From positions 1 to 64,000 of the forward strand of contig NZ_JAINWI010000015.1 of NCBI RefSeq assembly GCF_021021435.1: 64,000 nucleotides of DNA, read 5' to 3'. Below the pieces are notes generated by a model. The model was not told the origin of the DNA, made no database searches, and saw nothing but the letters and a program-made list of their open reading frames with translations. This DNA comes from Seohaeicola saemankumensis. Lineage in GTDB: Bacteria; Pseudomonadota; Alphaproteobacteria; Rhodobacterales; Rhodobacteraceae. Positions 1-8,175 of this stretch are shown one piece after another. Every line of letters starts with the position of its first letter. Within the stretch, counting starts at the first letter, position 1. A program made the position numbers and the translations under genes.

Positions 1-19
1 TCTATCTCAAACTGGATTA

Positions 20-691
20 GTGGTAGGGGGCAACGTCAGGCAGTACGTGACCTACAAGCGTGTCAGCACAGCAGAGCAAGGACGCAGTGGTCTTGGGCTT
101 GAAGCTCAAGACCGTGACATCCAGCTCTTCCTTGAGACCTACTCCGAACAACCCTTCGAGGTAATCGGATCATTCGTGGATGTCGAAAGCGGCGGCAACG
201 ACAACCGCCCTGAACTGGCCAAGGCCATTGCACTGGCCAAGCGTACAGGCGCAGAACTGCTGGTGGCCAAACTCGACCGCCTCAGCCGTGACGTGGCCTT
301 CGTCGCCACCATGTTGAAGGACAAACGCTTGAGCTTCCGCGTGGCCTCCATGCCCCATGCCGACAAGTTCCAGCTACACATCTACGCAGCATTGGCCGAA
401 CAGGAACGCGACTTCATCTCCCGCAGAACCAAGGCCGCACTGGCCGCAGCCAAGGCCAAGGGCAAGACCCTCGGTGGCCTGCGCGACCAGACCATGAAGC
501 GCAACGAGGTGGTCATGGAGCAAGCCCAGCGCCGCGCTGACGACCTTCGCGGGGTACTCCTGCCCATGCGACAGGCCGGGAAATCCCTGCGCGAGATCGC
601 CGCAGAGCTGTCGCGTCTGGGGGTCAAGACCGCAAGGGGCGGCGAGTGGACAGCCGCACAGGTGTCGCGGCACTTGTGTCGTCTGAATTAG
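20..691 (+). CDS. Serine recombinase (resolvase family), start possibly outside window
   Basis: Small serine recombinase that would cut and rejoin DNA at short sites. The N-terminal resolvase fold begins with YKRVSTAEQ, whose serine (about residue 16) is the expected nucleophile; KLDRLSRD (about 84-91) carries the conserved arginines; AEQERDFISRRT begins the long helix. The last 40 residues (GKSLREIAAEL, then an RGGEWTAAQV stretch) look like the DNA-binding helix-turn-helix. The frame stays open to base 2, so GTG at 20 is only the first start visible and the true start may be upstream. It sits at the edge of an accessory patch with a Fic module and an AT-rich HEPN gene, so it may be the mobility gene of a small island, or an invertase. 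Family certain, target site unknown. Confidence 0.85.
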   Translation: MVGGNVRQYVTYKRVSTAEQGRSGLGLEAQDRDIQLFLETYSEQPFEVIGSFVDVESGGNDNRPELAKAIALAKRTGAELLVAKLDRLSRDVAFVATMLKDKRLSFRVASMPHADKFQLHIYAALAEQERDFISRRTKAALAAAKAKGKTLGGLRDQTMKRNEVVMEQAQRRADDLRGVLLPMRQAGKSLREIAAELSRLGVKTARGGEWTAAQVSRHLCRLN

Positions 692-860
692 GTTCATCGG
701 ACCTATAGCGAACTATGGCGCATCAAGATGATGTGTGTTGCGCCCATGACTCATACTACTGCATACCGCTGCTCAGGAATCGGTACCAAGCATTTTTCTC
801 TGTTGCGAGTCAGTCTTGTGCCGTACGGTTTGAGAAACACAAAAAATGGGAGAGCTACAG

Positions 861-1040
861 GTGACCAAACAGGAACATGACGCACTGCGAAGCCTAATCG
901 AAGCCGCGAAGAAGGTGTCCATGACCGAAGCTCAAGTACTGGAACAGCGCCGAAGCTTTGCTTACGGTAATTCAGCCTTTGAGAACCCTATGATCACAAA
1001 GGAAATGATCAAAGAACAGGGCGAAAAACTCGGACTGTGA
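861..1040 (+). CDS. FicA-like antitoxin of a Fic module
   Basis: Small protein of 59 residues ending one base before the first possible start of the Fic gene. It contains QRRSFAYGNSAFENP: the glutamate-asparagine pair in NSAFEN sits where class I Fic antitoxins carry their (S/T)xxxE(G/N) inhibitory helix, here with Asn instead of Ser/Thr. In that family the glutamate pushes into the Fic active site and blocks ATP binding. I chose GTG at 861 because GGGAGAG at 848-854 lies six bases upstream; an in-frame ATG at 846 has no clear ribosome site. The role is inferred from motif and tight coupling. Confidence 0.7.
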   Translation: MTKQEHDALRSLIEAAKKVSMTEAQVLEQRRSFAYGNSAFENPMITKEMIKEQGEKLGL

Positions 1041-1047
1041 GTTGAAT

Positions 1048-1722
1048 ATGAATGACGATGAACACGTCCGGCACAGTCAAGCGGAAGAAGCACAGATAGA
1101 AGTCAATGAAGTAGAGAAGGCACGGCTTGAAGCCGCAAATTCTCTACGCCAAGCTGAACGCGTTCGAGACTTGGTATTGCAAGCACTGGACGGACGTCCG
1201 TTCAAGTTGAGAGTATCGACCATCTTGGACTTGAATCGGTGTGCCATAGAAGGTCTGAACGGATATGCGGGCAATTTCAGACCGGCGGGGGTGGCAATTG
1301 GGAAAAGCGCACATGAACCGCCGGGGGGACATTTGGTTCCAGAACTCGTGGAAGAGATGTGCGATTATGTGAACGACAACTGGATGGACAAGAGCGCTGT
1401 GCATCTTGCATCGTTCGTCATGTGGCGTCTCAACTGGATTCATCCTTTTGTCGATGGGAATGGCCGAACATCCAGAGCGGTATCTTACCTTGTGCTGTGT
1501 GCGAGGGAAGGAATGCTTCTTCCGGGGACGGAGACCATTCCAGAACAGATCGTTGCCAACCGTACGCCATATTACGGCGCTCTCGAAGCAGCAGACACCA
1601 AATACAAGGCTGCAAATTCCTTCACTCCGGACATGGTGGAAGAGATGGAAGCTCTGATGGGCGGTATGCTGGCCCAGCAGCTCAAGAGCGCGTTTGATCG
1701 CGCTACAGGGACAACCAACTGA
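1048..1722 (+). CDS. Fic-domain protein (putative AMP-transferase toxin)
   Basis: Fic proteins usually transfer AMP from ATP to a hydroxyl on a target protein. The full active-site motif HPFVDGNGRTSR lies at about residues 134-145 (counting from a TTG at 1042), with catalytic His, the phosphate-binding GNGR and the second Arg all intact, so the enzyme should be competent. The N-terminal 45 residues are charged and probably helical. ATG at 1048 is preferred over TTG at 1042. The partner at 861-1040 overlaps or nearly overlaps it, the usual arrangement of FicA-Fic pairs in which the antitoxin is made first. No inhibitory (S/T)xxxE(G/N) helix is obvious within this protein, consistent with inhibition in trans. 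The target is unknown (gyrase and topoisomerase IV are known targets of FicT relatives). Confidence 0.85.
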   Translation: MNDDEHVRHSQAEEAQIEVNEVEKARLEAANSLRQAERVRDLVLQALDGRPFKLRVSTILDLNRCAIEGLNGYAGNFRPAGVAIGKSAHEPPGGHLVPELVEEMCDYVNDNWMDKSAVHLASFVMWRLNWIHPFVDGNGRTSRAVSYLVLCAREGMLLPGTETIPEQIVANRTPYYGALEAADTKYKAANSFTPDMVEEMEALMGGMLAQQLKSAFDRATGTTN

Positions 1723-1787
1723 AAGCTTCCTCACCAGTGGACTGCTTGAGCCAAGTGCCATCGCTGTAATCCAGTTGAAGGCAGCTC

Positions 1788-1920
1788 TTGGCGGATCGTT
1801 GGAATTGCTGTGTGGTAGCAAAGGTGAACGGAAATGCGTGGAGTTCTTTTCTCGTTGGCCTTCCCCTTTCAGGCATGTCAGATCGCGGTCAGGAAGCAGT
1901 CGTGACACGAAACTTTGACA
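1788..1920 (+). pseudogene. Decayed second copy of the neighbouring lipoprotein gene
   Basis: Translating this stretch gives GNAWSSFLVGLPLSGMSDRG followed by QEAVV. The intact lipoprotein at 2051-2383 reads GDAWGVFLLGLPLSSMSGGD followed by QEAMI at the matching place. No lipoprotein signal, start codon or ribosome site precedes it in frame, and the match fades after about 30 residues. This is the remnant of a tandem duplicate, or of a former longer locus. The surrounding 1723-2050 interval contains no other gene I can support. Confidence 0.6.
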
Positions 1921-2050
1921 TCGGAGCGTCAAACTCTTCCTTGACGTGTTTTCGCCGAAATTCAGTCCCGCTATGGGCGTATTCACCCTTCACATAATCT
2001 CTGTCGGCCAACTGCCGAGATGAGAAATGAACGAAGGACAGAGTAGCCCC

Positions 2051-2383
2051 ATGAAGAAGTTTTTCCTGCCTGCAGTGTGCTTGGCACTTGTTGCGGCCTG
2101 CGCGAAGCAACCCGATCAGATCGCAGCAATTGATGTGGGTGGTGACGCGTATACACGGTACTCTTGTTCCCAACTCGTGGCCGAGAAGACCACCATAAGC
2201 CAAGAGCTTGAGAACCTGAGCGCGAAGCAGAAAACAGCCGCCAGTGGCGATGCGTGGGGCGTGTTCCTCCTTGGCCTTCCCCTGTCCAGCATGTCCGGTG
2301 GCGATCAGGAGGCAATGATTGCTGTGGCGAAGGGCAAGGTTCAAGCCATCGACCGCCAGCTTGTGGCGAAGAACTGCAGATAA
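2051..2383 (+). CDS. Small predicted lipoprotein
   Basis: Predicted secreted lipoprotein of 110 residues. The signal peptide MKKFFLPAVCLALVAAC ends in a good lipobox (LVAAC), so the cysteine would be lipidated and the protein anchored in the inner or outer membrane. The mature part has a cysteine early (RYSCSQL) and one near the end (KNCR) that could form a disulfide, a helical QELENLSAKQK segment, and the GLPLSSMSGGDQEA patch that recurs in the decayed copy upstream. I chose ATG at 2051 because the signal peptide starts there; an earlier in-frame start at 2027 would bury it. Function not known. Confidence 0.75.
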   Translation: MKKFFLPAVCLALVAACAKQPDQIAAIDVGGDAYTRYSCSQLVAEKTTISQELENLSAKQKTAASGDAWGVFLLGLPLSSMSGGDQEAMIAVAKGKVQAIDRQLVAKNCR

Positions 2384-2547
2384 CGAACACTGCGCGGCTT
2401 GCAATAAGGCAGGTCGCGCCACTACTCAAAATAGCGACATGTTCCGTGTTACGAATACTGGGGGCATGAAATATTGTAAGTTATATCATTTTCTTAACGA
2501 AACAAGACGAAGCAGCAATGCGGTTTGTCTCGCCATTTAATTTTTAG

Positions 2548-3516
2548 CTATTTTAAAGCTCTTACTGTATCTCCGATTGTCATTATTGCGGCTCGAACTG
2601 CTATCATGTAATCATTGATCTCATGAGCATCCAATTTAAGTCTTTCGCCTAGAGGACTGGTGCAGTCCGTTTTCTTTATGTACTCGGCATCGACAACTCC
2701 CCTATTATGCACGAATAGATGACGCTTTTGATTTAAGGTCCGCAGTTCAGTGCCAAGAGCATTTTGCAAATCGGCAGAATTAAATAAAGCCTTCATCGCA
2801 TTCTTTATGTTGGAAAGACTGTCAAGGCGGCGATTCTTAAAAAGTATAGTTCCCATTGATCTAGATAGGTCAAAGCTGTGATCGCCTATTGTTTGGATAT
2901 CTATTATCTGCTTTCCAAAATAGTCTTTGAAATCACTTGATGCCATTAATAAAGAAACATCGTTTGGATGCTCGTCAAGCCATGATATAATAAAGGATCT
3001 TGAAAAGCTCTCGAATATTGACCAAGTTGAAATTAGTGTTTGAACAAGTAATTCTTGAGAGCCATTTTCTACATTTGGCGACTTTAAGCTATCATGCATC
3101 TCATAGACAATATGATCACGAACGTAATTTTTCCCTTCTTCGGTACCGAAGAATTCGTTAGCTTTCTGCGTTGCCTTTTCTAAAGCTTTTTTTGACATTT
3201 CGGTGGTATATGGAGCTCCTTGTTTTTCAGGTATCAATGCTAGGATGCGTTCAGAAGCATGAATTGAATCGAACCGTCTTTTAATAATGGCTGTATGCAT
3301 TAAGGTGAATGGTAAACTTACTGCGCTAATAGTGCTGTGAAAGTTTTCGATGGCGGAAGCAACGCATTTTGCATAAGGGCTATCGCCTTCTGCATATGCT
3401 ATCAAGGGTTCTACAAATTCCATATCAGGATACATGAAAAACGAGCGCCGAATTTTTACCACGATATCACGAGGAATGTGCGAACCTTCATCTTTTGTCA
3501 TGTAATAACTTTCCAT
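2548..3516 (-). CDS. AT-rich hypothetical protein with HEPN-type C-terminal domain
   Basis: Protein of 322 residues, much richer in A+T than its neighbours, a sign of transfer. The C-terminal half (about 155-320) looks alpha-helical and contains LNQKRHLFVHNRG at about 261-273, an R-x4-H motif followed by Asn as in HEPN domains. An earlier helix carries SIFESF at about 166-171, which resembles the other HEPN helix. Many HEPN proteins are metal-independent RNases used in toxin or phage-defence systems, others are inactive. The N-terminal half is not recognised. The start may be ATG at 3516, or ATG at 3501, which has GGAAAG seven bases upstream. No nucleotidyltransferase partner of the MNT type is adjacent. 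Function is inference only. Confidence 0.65.
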   Translation of the reverse strand: MESYYMTKDEGSHIPRDIVVKIRRSFFMYPDMEFVEPLIAYAEGDSPYAKCVASAIENFHSTISAVSLPFTLMHTAIIKRRFDSIHASERILALIPEKQGAPYTTEMSKKALEKATQKANEFFGTEEGKNYVRDHIVYEMHDSLKSPNVENGSQELLVQTLISTWSIFESFSRSFIISWLDEHPNDVSLLMASSDFKDYFGKQIIDIQTIGDHSFDLSRSMGTILFKNRRLDSLSNIKNAMKALFNSADLQNALGTELRTLNQKRHLFVHNRGVVDAEYIKKTDCTSPLGERLKLDAHEINDYMIAVRAAIMTIGDTVRALK

Positions 3517-4249
3517 TATGGCCAGATGGCAAGGGCCTGCCTCAATCCAGCCAGACTCTATCTTGCCACGTCCCCTCCAGATGCATGGTCGGCAGTCCCG
3601 AACACCTACAGTGGTCTAGTAAGAAATTCGGCACCAGTCCAGCAGACTGATCAGCTCCTCATTTGTTTACAAATTGTAAAGAATATCGATCTGTTGCTTG
3701 AAGACATAGCCAAACTGGTGCATATATCAGGTGCAGATCAAAAGGCGACAGGTCTGACAAGCGCTTGAAATTCAATGCTTTATGGCGCTCGAAGGGGATT
3801 TCAATCCTCTCTCACAGCACCATATTTTCCGCCAAAATCAAATTATGCCTTACAAGTGGCTCCCGTCGCGTGATGCTGCTGGCTCACGAGGCGATTTTGG
3901 TAGGAAGGCATAGCCTGCGACCCAGAGGTAGAGCATTTTTGCAAGATCGCCGAGGTGCCGCGCGGAACAGGGCGGGCTGCCAATTGTTGGTCTGGCACGG
4001 AATGAAACTTCGCATGACATTGAAGCTGCCGATGCAATACCCTCCAATCTGATTGCGCGCTCTCTGCATCCGGTCGATGCACAGGAAACTGCTTCTTGAC
4101 GCAGGGTCACTGTTTTTTACAACACAGTTTGGAAACGATCGCTCTCGGCTTGGATGATTGGATTGGACATCCTTTATCGTTTCGTTAACCGTTTACATGT
4201 CGCCGCGGTCGACAAGAACCGCGCCGATTGAGGTGTGCTGGAGTGTGTA
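3517..4249. other. 733-bp interval without a supported gene
   Basis: No open frame here has a credible start, ribosome site and recognisable product. 3640-3840 is AT-rich like the HEPN gene, and 3880-4110 returns to core composition, so the edge of the accessory patch probably falls inside. Several short overlapping frames on the minus strand at 3850-4110 may be remnants, but I recognise none of them. The last bases hold the ribosome site (GGAG at 4239-4242) of the next gene. Confidence 0.5.
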
Positions 4250-4726
4250 ATGTCCAATTTTATGGCCCGATCATGGGGAAAAGATAGCCTGTCTGAGACT
4301 GGCACAACCGGTTTTTGCGGCAATACCCTGTTGAACACTCTGGATTTCGATTGTTTCGCAAAAGACGTGGAAACAGGTGCTATGCTGTTGTCGCGTCGTG
4401 GCGCTGTATCGGTGGTCGCAGTCTCGAAAACAACTGTAGGCCCTGCATCAATGGTGCGTATCAAGGCGGATGCCTTCGCGCCGGGCCTGCCTATCTCGGA
4501 TGTGGTCATCGGATCCGATACCCGTATCCGCGTGGCAGGATCGAGCGCAAAAGCCCTGAACCTTCCGGACGCCTCTGTCGTGCTGGCGTTGATGGCTGTG
4601 AATGGCGAGACCGTCCTTCATGAGGAAGTCGACGCGCAGACGCTCGTGCGCATCACCCTCGACGAACCGGGAATGATCTACGCGGCGGGACTGGCTGTGC
4701 AGTGCCAGACCGCGCATCAGATATGA
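4250..4726 (+). CDS. Small Hint-like domain protein
   Basis: Protein of 158 residues that aligns by eye with the Hint domain at the end of the facing RTX protein. KDVETGAMLLS matches EDLKPGDLVLT, and MVRIKADAFAPGLPISD followed by VVIGSDTRIRV matches PITIKSGALTNVRD followed by LRVSPQHRMFL. The usual SPxHR block has become GSDTR, losing the conserved histidine. The only cysteine near the expected first position is in DFDCFAKD at about 35, so self-processing is doubtful. There is no signal peptide. ATG at 4250 is chosen because GGAG lies seven bases upstream. It converges on the RTX-Hint gene. It could be a reduced relative, a regulator or an immunity-like partner; this is not known. Confidence 0.6.
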   Translation: MSNFMARSWGKDSLSETGTTGFCGNTLLNTLDFDCFAKDVETGAMLLSRRGAVSVVAVSKTTVGPASMVRIKADAFAPGLPISDVVIGSDTRIRVAGSSAKALNLPDASVVLALMAVNGETVLHEEVDAQTLVRITLDEPGMIYAAGLAVQCQTAHQI

Positions 4727-4794
4727 TCGCTGGTTTGCCCCGCCCCGATTGAAAAGTCGTCTTGCCGGCGACCCGCTCTGGCTCCATACCCTTG

Positions 4795-7700
4795 TCAGGT
4801 GGACACTTCGTCACCGCCGAAGCTTTGCATCAACCTTGCCTCATGTGCTTTGAGGGACCGTCGCGCGCTATCGCCGTAGGATTTGTAGAAATCCAGTTCG
4901 GCCAGTTGCGGAAACAACGCAAAAATCTCTTGCCGTGTCTCTTCGCCAAGGGCACCGAGGCTCTTGTCGCCGGGATGGAAACTTTCTGCAGGGCAACCTT
5001 CGGCAAAGATGATCTCGTGCCCGTCAAACAGGATGTGATAATACTCCACCTGATCGCATTCCTGCTGGAAAATGGAGGTATCGTTCACAAGATGCTTTGC
5101 AGCGGCCAGAACTTCGTTCTCGCCGAAAAGCATTTGCGCTTTCCAGCCGCTCAGGAACATGCGGTGCTGCGGAGACACACGCAGGTCGCGGACATTGGTC
5201 AGGGCACCGGATTTGATCGTGATCGGTGCAAGGCCCCCCTTCCCCACAACCTTGGTCGAGCCGATCCAGCGGATGGGCCTGAAACCGTGATCCATGGTCA
5301 GCACAAGGTCACCTGGTTTCAGATCCTCGATCGGCAATTGACCATGGCCGGTCACGATCAGGGTTCCTGCCACAAAGCAAACGGCAGTATTTTCCGCGTT
5401 CAGGCTATCGCCGTCGACCGCCGTCCCCCCGTTCTGAATTTGCAGACCAGCGGCTTGATCCAGCACGCCATCGACCTGATCGGCCCGCAGCCATTCCAGC
5501 GGATTGTCATATTGTTGCGCGGGATTGGCCGCGTTCCACGCTGCCAAAGCCCTATCGTTGTAAAATGTCGACAAATCCACGAAGTCGTTGTTCGCCGAGT
5601 TATCGTCACCAAGCCCGGTCACGGTATCAAAGTCAGTGATCAGATCCGCGCCACCGGCAACAAAAACATCTGCATCCGCACCACCCGTCAGGGTGTCATT
5701 GCCCGCACCGCCATCCAGCGTGTCGGCACCGGCACCACCCAGCACCGAGTCGTTGCCCGCGCCTGCGTTGATCTTGGTCCCGTCAGTTGTGGCGCTTGCA
5801 TCCACGGTATCGTTGCCGCCGCCCAGATCGAAGGTCTCTATCTCGGAGAAGGTCGTGCTGTGCGTGATTGACTCGGTCGTCGTGACTGAACCAGCGCTGA
5901 CAACCGGTGCCGCGATGTCGATGCCCAGTCGCGCATCGTTCGAATAGGGGTTGAGCGATGAGGTCGATACAGAATCGCTGAAGGAGAAGCCCGTCCACGG
6001 AGAGCCGTTGGGTGCGTTAATCAGGGTCAGAACTGCGCCCGGCTCGGGTGGCGCGCCCCATGTTCTTGCGCTCGGGTTCCAGCCGGCTGTGACGACCGAG
6101 CCGTCCCAGTCAGCGGCCCCTCCGCCGATATCAATCTTACCGATGAAATACTGGATGCCATTCTCATCCTGCACGACAAAGCCGTAGTCCAGCTCGACAT
6201 TTCGACCGGCGGGGAATGTCTCGCCGTTGATGGTGACCGGCGCGACGAGATCGGCCACACCGCTATCCTGGATGCGTGGGCCGTCCACCACAACGGTTGC
6301 GCCGCTATAGCTGTTGAGGCTTATGGTGTCGCCGGGCGTGGCCGCACCAGTATTGTTGCTGTCGCGCACCATATTGTCGGGATCGTTCCACGCAGAACGG
6401 TCCAGAATGAAAAACTCGAATTGGCCGCCGGGAACGGTGGTCGAACCATCCGAAACGGCGGGGCCGGTCACATCCTGCGTAGTGTTCTGGCTCAGCGTGC
6501 CGCTTTCATTGCCGGTGAATTGCAGATCAAGACCGCCTGTGATCGCGCTTGCGTCAAGCGTGTCACCATCACCTTCGCCGGTTTCACCCCCTGTCACACT
6601 GTCATCACCGGTCGAGAAGGTGAAACGGTCGTCGCCGTGGTCTCCCAGCAATGTGTCGTCACCGGCACCGCCGTCAATCACGTCGTCGCCGACACCGCCA
6701 TTGACCAAATCATTCCCCTCCCCCGCATTGATGGTGTCAGCGCCACCATTCCCGACAATAGTATCGTTCAAGCCATCCGCACCGTCGATCATGTCGCCTT
6801 CGGCATCGGTATAGCCGGGGCTCATCACGTCTGTCGTGTCTACACCATCAACAACGACAGGCGAGGTTGCAGGCTGGTAGGGCGTGCCCAGGATTGTTTC
6901 GATGTTGGTGAAGGTCAGTGTCTGGCCGGTCGGGTTGCCCGCACCATCCAGAAACTGGACGATTCCGTTGCTTCCATTTCCCTCCGAGTCGTCGAGCACA
7001 TTGATCAGACGGAAATTGCCAACGCCCGTCAGGTCCAGCGTGTCATCGTCCACACCGGTATCGCCACCCGATATCACATCCCCCCCACCTGCGGCGGCAG
7101 AGCCGATGGTGAACAGATCGGCATCCGCACCACCGGACAGCGTATCGCCGCCGGTGCCACTGGTCAGCGTATCATCGCCAGCCTCACCCCGCAGCACGAC
7201 GCCGACCGTCGATCCCGAAGCCTCGAGCGTATCATTGAAAGCCGTCCCCGAGACGATCTCGAAGCCGTCGAACGTGCCAGTGCTCGCACCCGAGAAAAGG
7301 CTGAAGCTGCCTGAACCGTCAGGATTGAAACTGACATCCACGCCGCTTGCGCTTTGGACGTTCTGGAAGTCAATCTGATCGGTGCCTGTGCCGCCAAAGA
7401 ACGTGTTATTGTCGGCATTGTCCCACACATTTATGAGATCGTCACCGTCCTCCATGTAATACACGTCATTGCCGACGCTGACATTCGCCACATCGTTTCC
7501 GGCCCCGGCATAGACAAGATCATTGCCTATCCAGTCGTCGATTGTATCGTTGCCGTCTCCGCCGAAAACAGTATCGTTTCCTTCGCCCGGCTTGATAACG
7601 TCGTCACCAGCCCCTGCCGCAATGGAATCGTCATTGATGGTGATCCGGTCACCCTGCGGATCGACATAGCCGACCGCCATGTTGTCATTGCCAGAGGTTC

Positions 7701-8175
7701 CATGAACCGTGCCGTCAGGGAAGATGACCTGCCCGCTGGCATTGATCTGTGCATCCGCGTTGAACCTGATTGTCGTTGCGACAACCTCGGTGATCGCGGT
7801 CAGCACGTCAGGGCTGTCGTCAGGATAAATCAGGTATTGCGAACCGTCGGAACTGACCAGAATGACCGGATAGCTGACAAAGAGACCGGCAACCAGCCCG
7901 GTCATCTCGCCGATACCAAGAACTGTCGCGTTGTTGAGGTCCGGTATTGAATCCAGCAGACCAAGGGGCGCGTCGGAGTTGTTATGATCTATGGTCTCGC
8001 CACGGCTGATCGTGCCACTGTTGTTCTGGTCGTCCGCTGTCAATGTGCCCGACTGGATGCTCAAGCTGCCCAGATTAAGCGGATAGGTGATGATCTGTTC
8101 TGTGCTCGACAAAAAATCCAAAGCAATAAGTGACGACAGGTTCTGGATCGCGACGCCGGAAATGTTGAAGGGCAT
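4795..8175 (-). CDS. Large RTX (calcium-binding repeat) protein with C-terminal Hint domain
   Basis: Protein of 1126 residues, predicted to be exported by a type I system because it has no N-terminal signal and carries glycine-aspartate RTX nonapeptides. These occur in clusters at about 185-265, 330-355, 465-530 and 785-845 (for example GGAGADTLDGGAGNDTLTGG), and would fold on binding calcium outside the cell. Between them lie unrecognised beta-rich stretches, at about 575-760. The C-terminus is a Hint_2 domain: AVCFVAGTLI with Cys933 at the first position, GDLVLTMDHG, and SPQHRMFLSG at 1001-1010. Hint domains cleave or ligate their own backbone. The position suggests release or processing of the repeat region, but this has not been shown for the class. 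No exporter genes are adjacent. The product is probably an extracellular or surface protein. Confidence 0.88.
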   Translation of the reverse strand: MPFNISGVAIQNLSSLIALDFLSSTEQIITYPLNLGSLSIQSGTLTADDQNNSGTISRGETIDHNNSDAPLGLLDSIPDLNNATVLGIGEMTGLVAGLFVSYPVILVSSDGSQYLIYPDDSPDVLTAITEVVATTIRFNADAQINASGQVIFPDGTVHGTSGNDNMAVGYVDPQGDRITINDDSIAAGAGDDVIKPGEGNDTVFGGDGNDTIDDWIGNDLVYAGAGNDVANVSVGNDVYYMEDGDDLINVWDNADNNTFFGGTGTDQIDFQNVQSASGVDVSFNPDGSGSFSLFSGASTGTFDGFEIVSGTAFNDTLEASGSTVGVVLRGEAGDDTLTSGTGGDTLSGGADADLFTIGSAAAGGGDVISGGDTGVDDDTLDLTGVGNFRLINVLDDSEGNGSNGIVQFLDGAGNPTGQTLTFTNIETILGTPYQPATSPVVVDGVDTTDVMSPGYTDAEGDMIDGADGLNDTIVGNGGADTINAGEGNDLVNGGVGDDVIDGGAGDDTLLGDHGDDRFTFSTGDDSVTGGETGEGDGDTLDASAITGGLDLQFTGNESGTLSQNTTQDVTGPAVSDGSTTVPGGQFEFFILDRSAWNDPDNMVRDSNNTGAATPGDTISLNSYSGATVVVDGPRIQDSGVADLVAPVTINGETFPAGRNVELDYGFVVQDENGIQYFIGKIDIGGGAADWDGSVVTAGWNPSARTWGAPPEPGAVLTLINAPNGSPWTGFSFSDSVSTSSLNPYSNDARLGIDIAAPVVSAGSVTTTESITHSTTFSEIETFDLGGGNDTVDASATTDGTKINAGAGNDSVLGGAGADTLDGGAGNDTLTGGADADVFVAGGADLITDFDTVTGLGDDNSANNDFVDLSTFYNDRALAAWNAANPAQQYDNPLEWLRADQVDGVLDQAAGLQIQNGGTAVDGDSLNAENTAVCFVAGTLIVTGHGQLPIEDLKPGDLVLTMDHGFRPIRWIGSTKVVGKGGLAPITIKSGALTNVRDLRVSPQHRMFLSGWKAQMLFGENEVLAAAKHLVNDTSIFQQECDQVEYYHILFDGHEIIFAEGCPAESFHPGDKSLGALGEETRQEIFALFPQLAELDFYKSYGDSARRSLKAHEARLMQSFGGDEVST

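Noticed and set aside
3761-3815. A stretch resembling the T arm and 3' end of a tRNA-Ser, as an island attachment site
   Set aside because: The loop is one base short, the acceptor has no partner, and no second copy near base 1 can be seen. Chance resemblance is as likely.
4762-7314. Two long plus-strand frames opposite the RTX protein
   Set aside because: They arise from the repeated GGxGxD codons read in reverse; no ribosome sites or motifs.
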